NCBI GenBank assembly: GCA_038203955.1
Contig: JBBRDK010000073.1
Coordinates: forward strand, 1 to 19,113
Reading direction: 5' to 3'
DNA: 19,113 nt
DNA from: JALYUA01 sp038203955
GTDB lineage: Bacteria; Acidobacteriota; Thermoanaerobaculia; UBA5066; Gp7-AA6
Both the position numbers and the translations under genes were made by a program. Positions 7,139 to 14,589 of this stretch are shown here, piece by piece. The notes under the pieces were generated by a model that was not told the DNA's origin, made no database searches, and worked only from the letters and a program-made list of their open reading frames with translations. The first letter of the stretch is position 1. Each line of letters starts with the position of its first letter.

Positions 7139-8353
7139 ATGATTCCCGTCTGTCTTTACTTTCAGGTACACCAGCCGTACCGGCTGCGGCCTTACAACTA
7201 TTTCGACATCGGGCGCGAGCATCGTTACTTCGACGACGAGAAGAACCGGGCCCTGCTCCGCCGCGTGTCGGACAAGTGCTACCTGCCCGCGACAGCCATG
7301 CTGATGCGGATGCTCGAGCGGCACCCGGCGTTCTCCGTTTCGTTCTCGCTGTCCGGATGCCTGCTGCAGCAGTTTCGGGACTTCGCGCCGGAAGTCCGCG
7401 AGGCTTTTCAGGCGCTCGCCGCTACGGGGCGCGTCGAGTTCCTGGCCGAGACCTCTCACCACTCGCTCGCCTGGCTCGCTTCCCGCGCCGAGTTCCAGGC
7501 CCAGATCGAGATCCACCGGGAGCGGGTCCGCGATGACTTCGGCGTCGAGCCGCGGGTGTTTCGGAACACGGAGCTCATCTACTCGGACGACCTGGCGCGC
7601 TACCTGGAAGAGCGCGGATACGCCGGTGTGCTCGCGGACGGAGTCGAGCCTCTCCTGGGGCCTCTCTCGCCCGACCACCTCTACCGCGCCGCGACTCCCG
7701 CCGGCCTGCCGCTCCTGCTCCGCGACTACCGGCTCTCCGACGACATCGCGTTCCGATTCTCGAATCGATCGTGGAAGGAGCACCCGCTCACCTCCGAGAA
7801 GTACGACCGCTGGGTGAGCGCCCTGACGGGCGAGATCCTTTCCCTCTTCATGGACTTCGAGACGTTCGGCGAGCACCAGTGGAAGGAGACCGGGATCTTT
7901 CAGTTCTTCGAGGCCTGGGTCGAGCTGTACCTGTCCCGCCCGGGAGCCCGGTTCCTGACCCCTTCGCAGGCGATCGCGACGCTTCCCGCGCGGGACCGCC
8001 TCTCCGCTCCGCGCCTGCTTTCCTGGGCGGACGAAGCGCGCGACCTGTCCGCCTGGCAGGGCAACGATCTCCAGCGTGACGCGCTGCGGCGCCTCTTCGC
8101 CCTGGAGGATCGGGCGAAGGCATCCGGATCGGACGCCGCCCTGCGCGACTTCCGGCGGCTCACGACCTCCGATCATTTCTACTACATGGCCACCAAGTCG
8201 TACGGCGACGGAGAGGTTCACGCGTATTTCTCGCCGTTCGATTCTCCCTACGAGGCCTACATGGCATTCATGCACATCGTGTCGGACCTGGAGCATCGCG
8301 TGGCACCCGCCCGGCGGAGCGCTTCTCGACTCGCGCGGCCGCTCGGCGCGTGA
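7139..8353 (+). CDS. GH57 family alpha-amylase / 4-alpha-glucanotransferase-like glycoside hydrolase
   Basis: Predicted cytosolic retaining alpha-glucan hydrolase or glucanotransferase, 404 aa, a size typical of compact GH57 amylases. The conserved GH57 regions occur in order: HQPYR near the N-terminus (11-15), SGCLLQQF (72-79), GRVEFLAETSHHSLAW (97-112), the nucleophile motif VFRNTELIYSD with Glu145, and MDFETFGEHQ with acid/base Asp239. The C-terminal part has the helical segment found in these enzymes (TSDHFYYMATK and SPYEAYMAFM). There is no signal peptide, so it should act on an intracellular polymer. Substrate and the choice between hydrolysis and transfer cannot be read from sequence. 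It sits after the debranching enzyme and glycosyltransferase, which supports glycogen or maltodextrin turnover. Its TGA overlaps the gpmI start by 4 nt (GTGA). Confidence 0.93.
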   Translation: MIPVCLYFQVHQPYRLRPYNYFDIGREHRYFDDEKNRALLRRVSDKCYLPATAMLMRMLERHPAFSVSFSLSGCLLQQFRDFAPEVREAFQALAATGRVEFLAETSHHSLAWLASRAEFQAQIEIHRERVRDDFGVEPRVFRNTELIYSDDLARYLEERGYAGVLADGVEPLLGPLSPDHLYRAATPAGLPLLLRDYRLSDDIAFRFSNRSWKEHPLTSEKYDRWVSALTGEILSLFMDFETFGEHQWKETGIFQFFEAWVELYLSRPGARFLTPSQAIATLPARDRLSAPRLLSWADEARDLSAWQGNDLQRDALRRLFALEDRAKASGSDAALRDFRRLTTSDHFYYMATKSYGDGEVHAYFSPFDSPYEAYMAFMHIVSDLEHRVAPARRSASRLARPLGA

Positions 8354-9882
8354 CGCGGCCGGTCGTCCTCGTCATCTGCGACGGCTGGGGGGTCGCTCCG
8401 CCCTCTCGGGGCAACGCGATCACGAGCGCCCGGACGCCCGTCTTCGACCGCTGGATCGCCGCATGCCCGGCGACCACCCTCGAGGCATCGGGAGAGGCGG
8501 TCGGGCTTCCCGCCGGGCTGATGGGAAACTCCGAGGTCGGGCACCTGAATCTCGGCGCCGGACGCATGGTCCCCCAGGATCTGCTGCGCATCGACCTGAC
8601 CTTGCGCGACGGATCCCTTTTCTCCAACCCGACTCTCGTCGCGGCCGCCGACGCCGCACGCGCGCGCGGTTCCACGCTCCACCTGATCGGTCTGCTCTCG
8701 GACGGCGGGGTCCATTCGCACATCCGGCACCTCTTCGGGCTCCTGGAGCTCGCGCAACGCGCGCGCGTTCCGCGGGTCCTGATTCACGCGTTCACCGACG
8801 GGCGGGACGCGCCGCCCCGCTCCGCGCTGGCGTATCTGGAGGAGCTCGAGGCGGTCCTGGCCCGAACCGGCGGGTCGATCGCGAGCGTCAGCGGCCGCTA
8901 CTACGCGATGGATCGCGACCAGCACTGGGACCGGATCGCGCTCGCATGGGCCGCCCTGAGAAACGGCGAAGGGCGCCGGGCCGCGACGGCGCGTCACGCA
9001 GTCGAGAACGCCTACGCGGCGGGCCTGAGTGACGAATTCATCCTTCCGACCCTCGTCGGAAGCGAAAGCTCTCTTTCCCCCCGGATCTCGGACGGCGACG
9101 CCGCGGTCTTCTTCAACTTCCGCGCGGACCGGGCGCGGCAGCTCACGCGCGCGCTCGCGGATCCGGTTTTCGACGAATTCCCGCGCGGACCGCGGCCGGA
9201 AATCGCCCTCGTAACGTTCACCGAATACAAGAAGGAGTTCGGTCTTCCAATCGCCTTTCCGCCCATCGTCCTGAGGAAGATCCTCGCGGAAGTGTGGGGC
9301 ACCCGCGGCATCGCGAATCTCCGCGTGGCGGAAACGGAGAAGTACGCCCACGTCACCTATTTCTTCAACGGCGGCGTCGAGGCGGCCTTCCCCGGAGAGG
9401 AGCGCATCCTCGTCCCCTCCTGGCGCGGCGCCACCTACGATCTCCATCCGCAGATGAGCGCGGCGGAGATCACCGCCGAAGTCGTGCGCGCGCTCGAGAC
9501 CGATCGCGCTCCCGCGTACGTCGTGAACTACGCCAACGCCGACATGGTCGGCCACACCGGAAAGATCGCTGAGACCATTTCCGCGATCGAGACTCTCGAT
9601 GCCTGCTTTGGCCGGCTCGAAGGCGCGGCCGACCGGTTGGGGGCGATCCTCGCGATGACGTCCGACCACGGCAACGCGGAACAGATGCTCGACGAGACGA
9701 CCGGTCAACCCCACACGGCGCACACCGCCAACCCGGTCCCTTTTCTCCTGAGGGGAGCGCCGGGGGTGCGGCTTCTTCGCGAGGGAGGCTCTCTCGGCGA
9801 CGTCGCCCCGACCCTTCTCGCCCTTCAGGGAATCACCGAGCCGGGAGAAATGACCGGGAGGAGCCTCCTGCTCGACGAGTAG
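8350..9882 (+). CDS. gpmI: 2,3-bisphosphoglycerate-independent phosphoglycerate mutase
   Basis: Interconverts 3-phosphoglycerate and 2-phosphoglycerate in glycolysis and gluconeogenesis in the cytosol, using two metal ions (usually Mn2+) and a phosphoserine intermediate. The protein is 510 aa, normal length. It has VICDGWG with metal ligand Asp11, MGNSEVGHLNLGAGR with nucleophile Ser61, LLSDGGVHSH (115-123), FTDGRD (147-152), SGRYYAMDRDQHWDR (180-194), FFNFRADRARQ (253-263), NADMVGHTG (Asp397, His401), TSDHGNAEQM (Asp438, His439) and HTAHT (His457), so all catalytic parts are present. Start GTG 8350 overlaps the GH57 stop (GTGA) and has no Shine-Dalgarno site, so translation is probably coupled. 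It links the glucan block to lower glycolysis. No strong terminator follows it. Confidence 0.97.
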   Translation: MTRPVVLVICDGWGVAPPSRGNAITSARTPVFDRWIAACPATTLEASGEAVGLPAGLMGNSEVGHLNLGAGRMVPQDLLRIDLTLRDGSLFSNPTLVAAADAARARGSTLHLIGLLSDGGVHSHIRHLFGLLELAQRARVPRVLIHAFTDGRDAPPRSALAYLEELEAVLARTGGSIASVSGRYYAMDRDQHWDRIALAWAALRNGEGRRAATARHAVENAYAAGLSDEFILPTLVGSESSLSPRISDGDAAVFFNFRADRARQLTRALADPVFDEFPRGPRPEIALVTFTEYKKEFGLPIAFPPIVLRKILAEVWGTRGIANLRVAETEKYAHVTYFFNGGVEAAFPGEERILVPSWRGATYDLHPQMSAAEITAEVVRALETDRAPAYVVNYANADMVGHTGKIAETISAIETLDACFGRLEGAADRLGAILAMTSDHGNAEQMLDETTGQPHTAHTANPVPFLLRGAPGVRLLREGGSLGDVAPTLLALQGITEPGEMTGRSLLLDE

Positions 9883-9902
9883 GCGCCTCAGGCACCGGAG
9901 CC

Positions 9903-9965
9903 GGAAAACGGGAGCCGAGCGGCGACCAACGGGAGCGAGACGGGCGCGGTACTCCGCGGTCAACT
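9903..9965 (+). repeat. Dispersed intergenic repeat, copy B
   Basis: A block of about 63 nt matching 3471-3529 in the same orientation with a few substitutions and 4 extra nt. It contains CGCGG-TACT-CCGCG arms near its right end; one arm base differs from copy A. Here it lies between convergent genes, in the 174-nt spacer 9883-10056, which shows no gene and no clear terminator. Confidence 0.75.
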
Positions 9966-10056
9966 AAAACGGGAATCGAAGGAACCGGCTTCAGGAGTCC
10001 CCGTCGTCGAGCGCTCCCGTATGAACGGCCGACGCTCAACAAGCTTCTCCCCCCGC

Positions 10057-12219
10057 CTACCTACCGTCCGTCGAGCGGTCGCGCGCTCCGGGAAAGCGCC
10101 GCGCTGCCTCGGCCCGCGCCCTGGCTCCCGCGGCGCGGTCGCCCAGGATGTCGTAGGTCCTCGCCGCGAGGAACAAAGAGTCCGCGCTCGATGCGCGCTC
10201 GACGAGATCGTGGAGCGCGCGCCCCGCCTCGACCGCTCTTCCCTCGCTCGCTTCGAGCAGCGCCAGACCCGTATAGCCGCGGGGGTTCGCCGGGAAATCG
10301 CGAATCTCGGTCAGGAAGGCGGCGCGGGCTTCCCCGCTCCGTCCCACGCGCGCGAGCGCGTCGCCCGCCAGGAACGAGGCCTCCTCGATCGGCGGCGCCT
10401 CCGGATCCACCTGCCGGAGACGGCCCAGGGCTTCGAGCGCGCCCGCGAGGTTGCCGGCCGCGAGCTCGATGCGCGCCACGAGGAGAAACGGCGCTCGGGA
10501 TTTCGGGTGGGCTTGCATCGCGGCCGACGCATGCGTCCGCGCCTCCGGAAGCTGCATCGCCGCGAGAGCGATGGATCCCAGGACGAGGGCCGAGTCGGGA
10601 GAGCCCGCCGCCTCCGCCGCCTTCGCGTACATCCGCGCCACGGCCAGGTCGCGCTTTTCCAGGGCGAGGTCCGCGAGCGCCAGGAGCACCGGCGGCGTTC
10701 CGGGCTCCATCCGGTCGACCTCGAGCAGCGCCCGGTATGCCTCTTCGGTCCTCCCTGCCTCCCGCAGCGTGCGCGCGAGGGTCTGCCGCGCGTCGAGCAT
10801 CATCGGGTTCTCCCGCACCAGAGTCTCCAGGAGCCCGATCGCTCGGTCGGCTTTCCCTTCCTCCGCGAGGCGGCCCGCCTCCTTCAGCCGCGCCACCAGG
10901 CCGATGCGGTCCTTCGGGTCGGGCAGGGCTCCTCCCGGAGAAGGGACATTGCCGGCTCCGAGATAGCCGAGAGACGCCAGCTTCTTGACGGTCTCGGGAT
11001 CGGACGCCCCGGGCGGCTCGAGGGGCCTCGAGAGGGCGAGAAGGGCGGCGCGCATCGACCGGAAGGCGTCCGGTAGCCCGGCCGAGAGATCGCGGCGCTC
11101 GCCCGGATCCGACGTCCAGTCGTAGAGCTCGGGGCGCGGGGCGTGAATGTAGTGGCTTCGCCCGTCCGACAGAGACGCGAGATCGCTCCAGCCGAAGTGG
11201 AACCGCGGGAACATCGTCTCGCTGTAAATCCGACGCGGCGCGGCGCCGTCTTTCCCGGCGGGCCACAGAGGGATGCCCGCCAGCCCCCCCGGCGCTTCGA
11301 GCCCGAGCGCCGCGAAGACCGTGGGGAAGACGTCGACGAGGCCCGCGGGCGACGAGACCCGCCGTCCGGCGTCGCGGCCGCCCGGAAGTTTCAGGATGAG
11401 CGGCACGCGGATCGATTCCGCGTAGAGAAAAATTCCGTGCTCGTCCTCGCCGTGATCTCCGAGGCCCTCGCCGTGGTCCGACAGGAGAACGACGAGGGCC
11501 CCGTCGTACAGGCCCCGCGCCTTGAGCGACGAGATGAATTTCCCGACCACCGCGTCCGCCGACGCGACCTCTCCGTCGTAAGGCCGCCCCCGGTATTTCG
11601 ACGCGAAGGGCTCAGGCGGCTCATAGGGAGAGTGCGGCTCGTACAGGTGGAGGAATCCGAACAGGGGCTTTCCCGAGGGAGCGCCGGCGATCCACTCCTC
11701 CAGGCGGCGCTCGGTCTGAAGGCCCGGACGCTGCACCTGCCCGATCGCCTGGCCCGCCTTTTTCACCTCGATCGCGTCGTCCCAGAATTCGAACCCCTCC
11801 GAGATGCCGCTCGCGCGGTCGAGCACGATCGCCGACACCGCACCGCCGGTCGAGTACCCGTGACTCCGCAGCTGCGCCGCCAGGGTCTTCGCTCCCCTGG
11901 CGAGCCGGTATCCGAGGTTGTCGCGGACTCCGTTGACGAACGGCTGCTGGCCGGTGAAGAGGGACGCGTGGGAGGGCAGGGTCAGAGGAACCTGGGCGAT
12001 CACCGTTTCGAACACGACGCCGTCTCGGGCAAGAGCGTCCAAGGCGGGAGTCTCCACGCCGCGGTAGCCGTAGACGGGAACGCGGTCGGCCCGGAGCGTG
12101 TCGATCGAGATCAGGAAAACCGGGGCCGCCGGAAACGTCGTCCGGCGGCAACCCAAGGCCGCGATGGCCAGCGTGATGGCAAGGGCTCGCCATCCGCGCC
12201 GCGACGCGGCCCGCTTCAC
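10057..12219 (-). CDS. Sulfatase-fold (alkaline phosphatase superfamily) lipoprotein with C-terminal TPR-like repeats
   Basis: 720 aa, substrate unknown. A basic N-terminus and hydrophobic stretch end in AALGC (Cys24), a plausible lipobox, so it is probably a periplasm-facing lipoprotein. The sulfatase-type domain (about 32-390) has ISIDTLRADR with Asp40, TPALDALARDGVVF, PLTLPSHASLFTG (79-90), HLYEPHSPYEPP, and SDHGEGLGDHGEDEHG with Asp248/His249. The sulfatase signature C/S-x-P-x-R reads T80-L-P-S-H84, so no formylglycine can form; a Thr nucleophile, as in some phosphatases and phosphotransferases of the superfamily, is more likely than sulfatase activity. The rest (about 425-720) is a run of helical hairpins rich in Ala, Leu and Arg with TPR-like spacing. 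Start GTG 12219 overlaps the stop of the upstream VWA gene (GTGA) and lacks a good Shine-Dalgarno site, so it is likely coupled. Confidence 0.86.
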   Translation of the reverse strand: MKRAASRRGWRALAITLAIAALGCRRTTFPAAPVFLISIDTLRADRVPVYGYRGVETPALDALARDGVVFETVIAQVPLTLPSHASLFTGQQPFVNGVRDNLGYRLARGAKTLAAQLRSHGYSTGGAVSAIVLDRASGISEGFEFWDDAIEVKKAGQAIGQVQRPGLQTERRLEEWIAGAPSGKPLFGFLHLYEPHSPYEPPEPFASKYRGRPYDGEVASADAVVGKFISSLKARGLYDGALVVLLSDHGEGLGDHGEDEHGIFLYAESIRVPLILKLPGGRDAGRRVSSPAGLVDVFPTVFAALGLEAPGGLAGIPLWPAGKDGAAPRRIYSETMFPRFHFGWSDLASLSDGRSHYIHAPRPELYDWTSDPGERRDLSAGLPDAFRSMRAALLALSRPLEPPGASDPETVKKLASLGYLGAGNVPSPGGALPDPKDRIGLVARLKEAGRLAEEGKADRAIGLLETLVRENPMMLDARQTLARTLREAGRTEEAYRALLEVDRMEPGTPPVLLALADLALEKRDLAVARMYAKAAEAAGSPDSALVLGSIALAAMQLPEARTHASAAMQAHPKSRAPFLLVARIELAAGNLAGALEALGRLRQVDPEAPPIEEASFLAGDALARVGRSGEARAAFLTEIRDFPANPRGYTGLALLEASEGRAVEAGRALHDLVERASSADSLFLAARTYDILGDRAAGARARAEAARRFPGARDRSTDGR

Positions 12220-14372
12220 TTCACGTCGAAGGGGAACGAGTTCTCGGCCGTCCTTCCGGCTTTGGCGTCATCGAGCCTGACGTTCAACGCATAGCGTCCG
12301 GGATCGAGGCCCCACGTCTTCACCTGGAGGAGGAGCTTGCGCGCCCCGGTGTGCTCGCGATCCGAGGCCTTGAGGAGCTTCAGCTCGACCCGTCCATGCG
12401 ACTTGCCGTCCACCCCGATCGCGCGGCCCGTGTACTGGAGGTCCGACGTCTGAGAGAAGTTGTAGCCGATCATGCAGACCTGCATGGGCTCTCCGCTGCG
12501 GCTGGTTCCCGCGAGCGCCGTCGGGATGAAGGCCTCGCCGGCGATCGAGAACGGATACTCGGCCGGCGCCGAGGAGAGGCCGCGCGGCTTTGCCTTGACC
12601 ATGAACCACTGCCGTCCTTCCTCGAGAAACAGGGGCGGCAGTGTAAACGCCGCGGACGGGTCACTCGGGACCGTCAGCGCACTCACCGTGACGCCGAAGC
12701 GGTCCGTCTCCGCGTCCCGGACCAGCGTTCGAAGCATGTACTTGCCGGGGACCAGGGAAAGCTCTCCGTAGATCTTGAGGCCCCCATTTTGGAGAGTCCC
12801 CCGCACGCGCGTGAGGTCGAGACCGACGGGCTGAAAGAAAAAGTCCCGCGTCGTGCCCTTCGCGTCGATCGCATAGACGGTCACTTCGACGTTCATCCCC
12901 GGACCGTCGTGCTTCGCGAGCAGACGGTCGCCCGGAATCTCCACGACGACGGGGACGCGCGCCGGCCCATTTCCATTGGGAAACGGGGCGGCGACCACCC
13001 ACGCGGGCAGGTCGGATTTCGGGCTTGCCGAGGCGATCGCCGACGCCATCAGGAGCTTTCGCTCGATCGGTGTCATCTGCTGGTGGGTCTTCGGCTCGTA
13101 GTACCCGCTGCGGGCGGAAACGCGCCACGACCGGTTCTTTACCCTGACCTTCAGCGTGTGGAACTTCCCGTTCTCGGGAATCCGGACGGGTTGAAACGCG
13201 AGGAGATAAGCGAGACCGGTGCGGTCGAGGAGCTTCTCCAATCCCGGCCCGAGATCGTTGGTGTTCTTCAGGAATTCGCCGCCCGTCTGGTCCGCCATCG
13301 CGAAGAGAGAGTCCTGCCCGTTGACGGAGACCTCCGTCCCCACCCCGCTCATCGACACGCCCGTGCGAAGGCCCCCGATATCGATCGCGTGGATGGTGCA
13401 GTCGGACCGGTTGAAAAGCGCGAGCGCCTTCGACATGCCCGTCTTCAGGTTTGTGTTTCCGAATCGGCTGTCGTTGTCCACCTTCCACGTCTGTCCGCGG
13501 ATCCCCCACTCCGCTTCCTTGGCGCCGGCAGACGGCCCGGTCGAACCCGAGAGCTCGCGGCTGTCGAATCCTTCCGAGAGGTACAGGACGTGCTTGCGCC
13601 CGGGCACGGCGTCGAGCGCGACCGCCAGCTTCGCGAAGGATTCGAGCATCCGCCCGACACGATCGCGGTAAACGGCTCGCATACTCTTCTGAAACATCGT
13701 CTGCATGTTCTCGAGGGCCTCTCCCATCGCGACGTCGTTCGCCCCGCTGCCCGAGTCCCCCGCCGTGGCGAAAGCGCCATCGCTCGTCTGGTTGGGAGCG
13801 GTCGCCAGTATCCCGCTCGGATCCGGTGACCGCTCCGCGAGGTTAGGCAGTCCGAGAGTGTCGATGGCGGCGGCGAGCTGGGTGCGGTCTCCCGTGAATG
13901 GCAGCACCAGCCGGATGCCCGTCTCGACGGAGTAAGTCGCGACACCGGCCGAGTCGAGGTCTTTCATCTTCGAGACAACGAAGTCGCGCGCCGACCGGCG
14001 CGCCAGAACGATCCCGCGCGGCGACGAGAAGGAGAGATCGAATAACAGCAGAAACCGCCGGCTCGCTGCGGGGTTGATCGGGTTGTCACCGGAATCCGCG
14101 GCCGGCGAGGACTGGCGGGTATCGAGCACCTCGAAGCCCGTGACCGGCTGCGGTTTGCCGTCGTCGTAGACCTCGAAATCCTCCGCTTTGAGGTTTTCGA
14201 CGGGCCGGCCCTCCTTGTCGGTGACGTTGACCGGCACCTCGACGACCACGACGCGAGCCTCCTCCCGTACGGGAGCCCCTGGGCGTGCCTTTTCGGCAGA
14301 GGGCACGCTCCCGGCCGGACGGGCGAGGAGAAAAACGATGAGAACGGCGGAGAGGCGGAAGCTAGATCGCAT
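12216..14372 (-). CDS. Exported VWA-domain protein of the 'VWFA-related Acidobacterial domain' type
   Basis: 718 aa. Function in the cell is unknown; the VWA domain suggests metal-dependent protein binding. The start is ATG 14372 because AAGGAG lies 5 nt upstream and a signal peptide follows at once (MRSSFRLSAVLIVFLLARPAGS, trimmed here to show only its hydrophobic core LSAVLIVFLLA). The open frame continues upstream to 14456, but that part is not signal-like. After the signal comes the family's lead-in VVEVPVNVTDKEGRPV and EDFEVYDDGKPQPVTGFEV. The VWA domain (about 105-370) begins FLLLFDLSFSS, a DxSxS MIDAS at Asp112/Ser114/Ser116, and includes YLSEGFDSREL. WRVSARSGYYEPK marks the family's end-of-domain region, followed by about 270 residues likely to be beta-rich. 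It overlaps the sulfatase-fold gene by 4 nt, so the two are probably co-expressed. Confidence 0.88.
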   Translation of the reverse strand: MRSSFRLSAVLIVFLLARPAGSVPSAEKARPGAPVREEARVVVVEVPVNVTDKEGRPVENLKAEDFEVYDDGKPQPVTGFEVLDTRQSSPAADSGDNPINPAASRRFLLLFDLSFSSPRGIVLARRSARDFVVSKMKDLDSAGVATYSVETGIRLVLPFTGDRTQLAAAIDTLGLPNLAERSPDPSGILATAPNQTSDGAFATAGDSGSGANDVAMGEALENMQTMFQKSMRAVYRDRVGRMLESFAKLAVALDAVPGRKHVLYLSEGFDSRELSGSTGPSAGAKEAEWGIRGQTWKVDNDSRFGNTNLKTGMSKALALFNRSDCTIHAIDIGGLRTGVSMSGVGTEVSVNGQDSLFAMADQTGGEFLKNTNDLGPGLEKLLDRTGLAYLLAFQPVRIPENGKFHTLKVRVKNRSWRVSARSGYYEPKTHQQMTPIERKLLMASAIASASPKSDLPAWVVAAPFPNGNGPARVPVVVEIPGDRLLAKHDGPGMNVEVTVYAIDAKGTTRDFFFQPVGLDLTRVRGTLQNGGLKIYGELSLVPGKYMLRTLVRDAETDRFGVTVSALTVPSDPSAAFTLPPLFLEEGRQWFMVKAKPRGLSSAPAEYPFSIAGEAFIPTALAGTSRSGEPMQVCMIGYNFSQTSDLQYTGRAIGVDGKSHGRVELKLLKASDREHTGARKLLLQVKTWGLDPGRYALNVRLDDAKAGRTAENSFPFDVK

Positions 14373-14377
14373 GCCCA

Positions 14378-14383
14378 CTCCTT
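14378..14383 (-). promoter_or_regulatory. Shine-Dalgarno site deciding the VWA gene start
   Basis: AAGGAG on the minus strand, 5 nt before ATG 14372. It favours this ATG over the more upstream start at 14456, which lacks such a site and a signal peptide directly behind it. Confidence 0.85.
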
Positions 14384-14530
14384 GGCTGATCGGCCTATCT
14401 TCCCCCCGGTTGTTACGGGGCGCAACCCGGAGAGGCCGCCGGCGAGATATGGCCATTCCAGTTATCGGTTCGTCCGGTCACCCGAAACCACCCTACGGCG
14501 TCGGACGCCTCGCCCGGGCACCGCCCTGCC

Positions 14531-14567
14531 GGCCAAAAGAAAGCCCGGCGGCCGCGGACCGCCGGGC
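14531..14567 (-). terminator. Intrinsic terminator of the TonB-dependent receptor gene
   Basis: Perfect 9-bp stem GCCCGGCGG / CCGCCGGGC (14543-14551 and 14559-14567) with a 7-nt loop. On the minus strand it is followed by TTTCTTTTGG. It starts 22 nt after the receptor stop codon. It should isolate the receptor transcript from the downstream VWA-sulfatase pair, which then needs its own promoter in 14373-14530. Confidence 0.88.
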
Positions 14568-14589
14568 GAAAGCTCATAACCTGAAGACG

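Noticed and set aside
8257..9963. Long minus-strand open frame opposite gpmI
   Set aside because: Lies opposite an intact iPGM, and its start lies inside the copy B repeat; no recognisable domain.
14373..14456. 28-codon N-terminal extension of the VWA protein
   Set aside because: It would push the signal peptide inside the protein and ignore the AAGGAG site 5 nt before ATG 14372.
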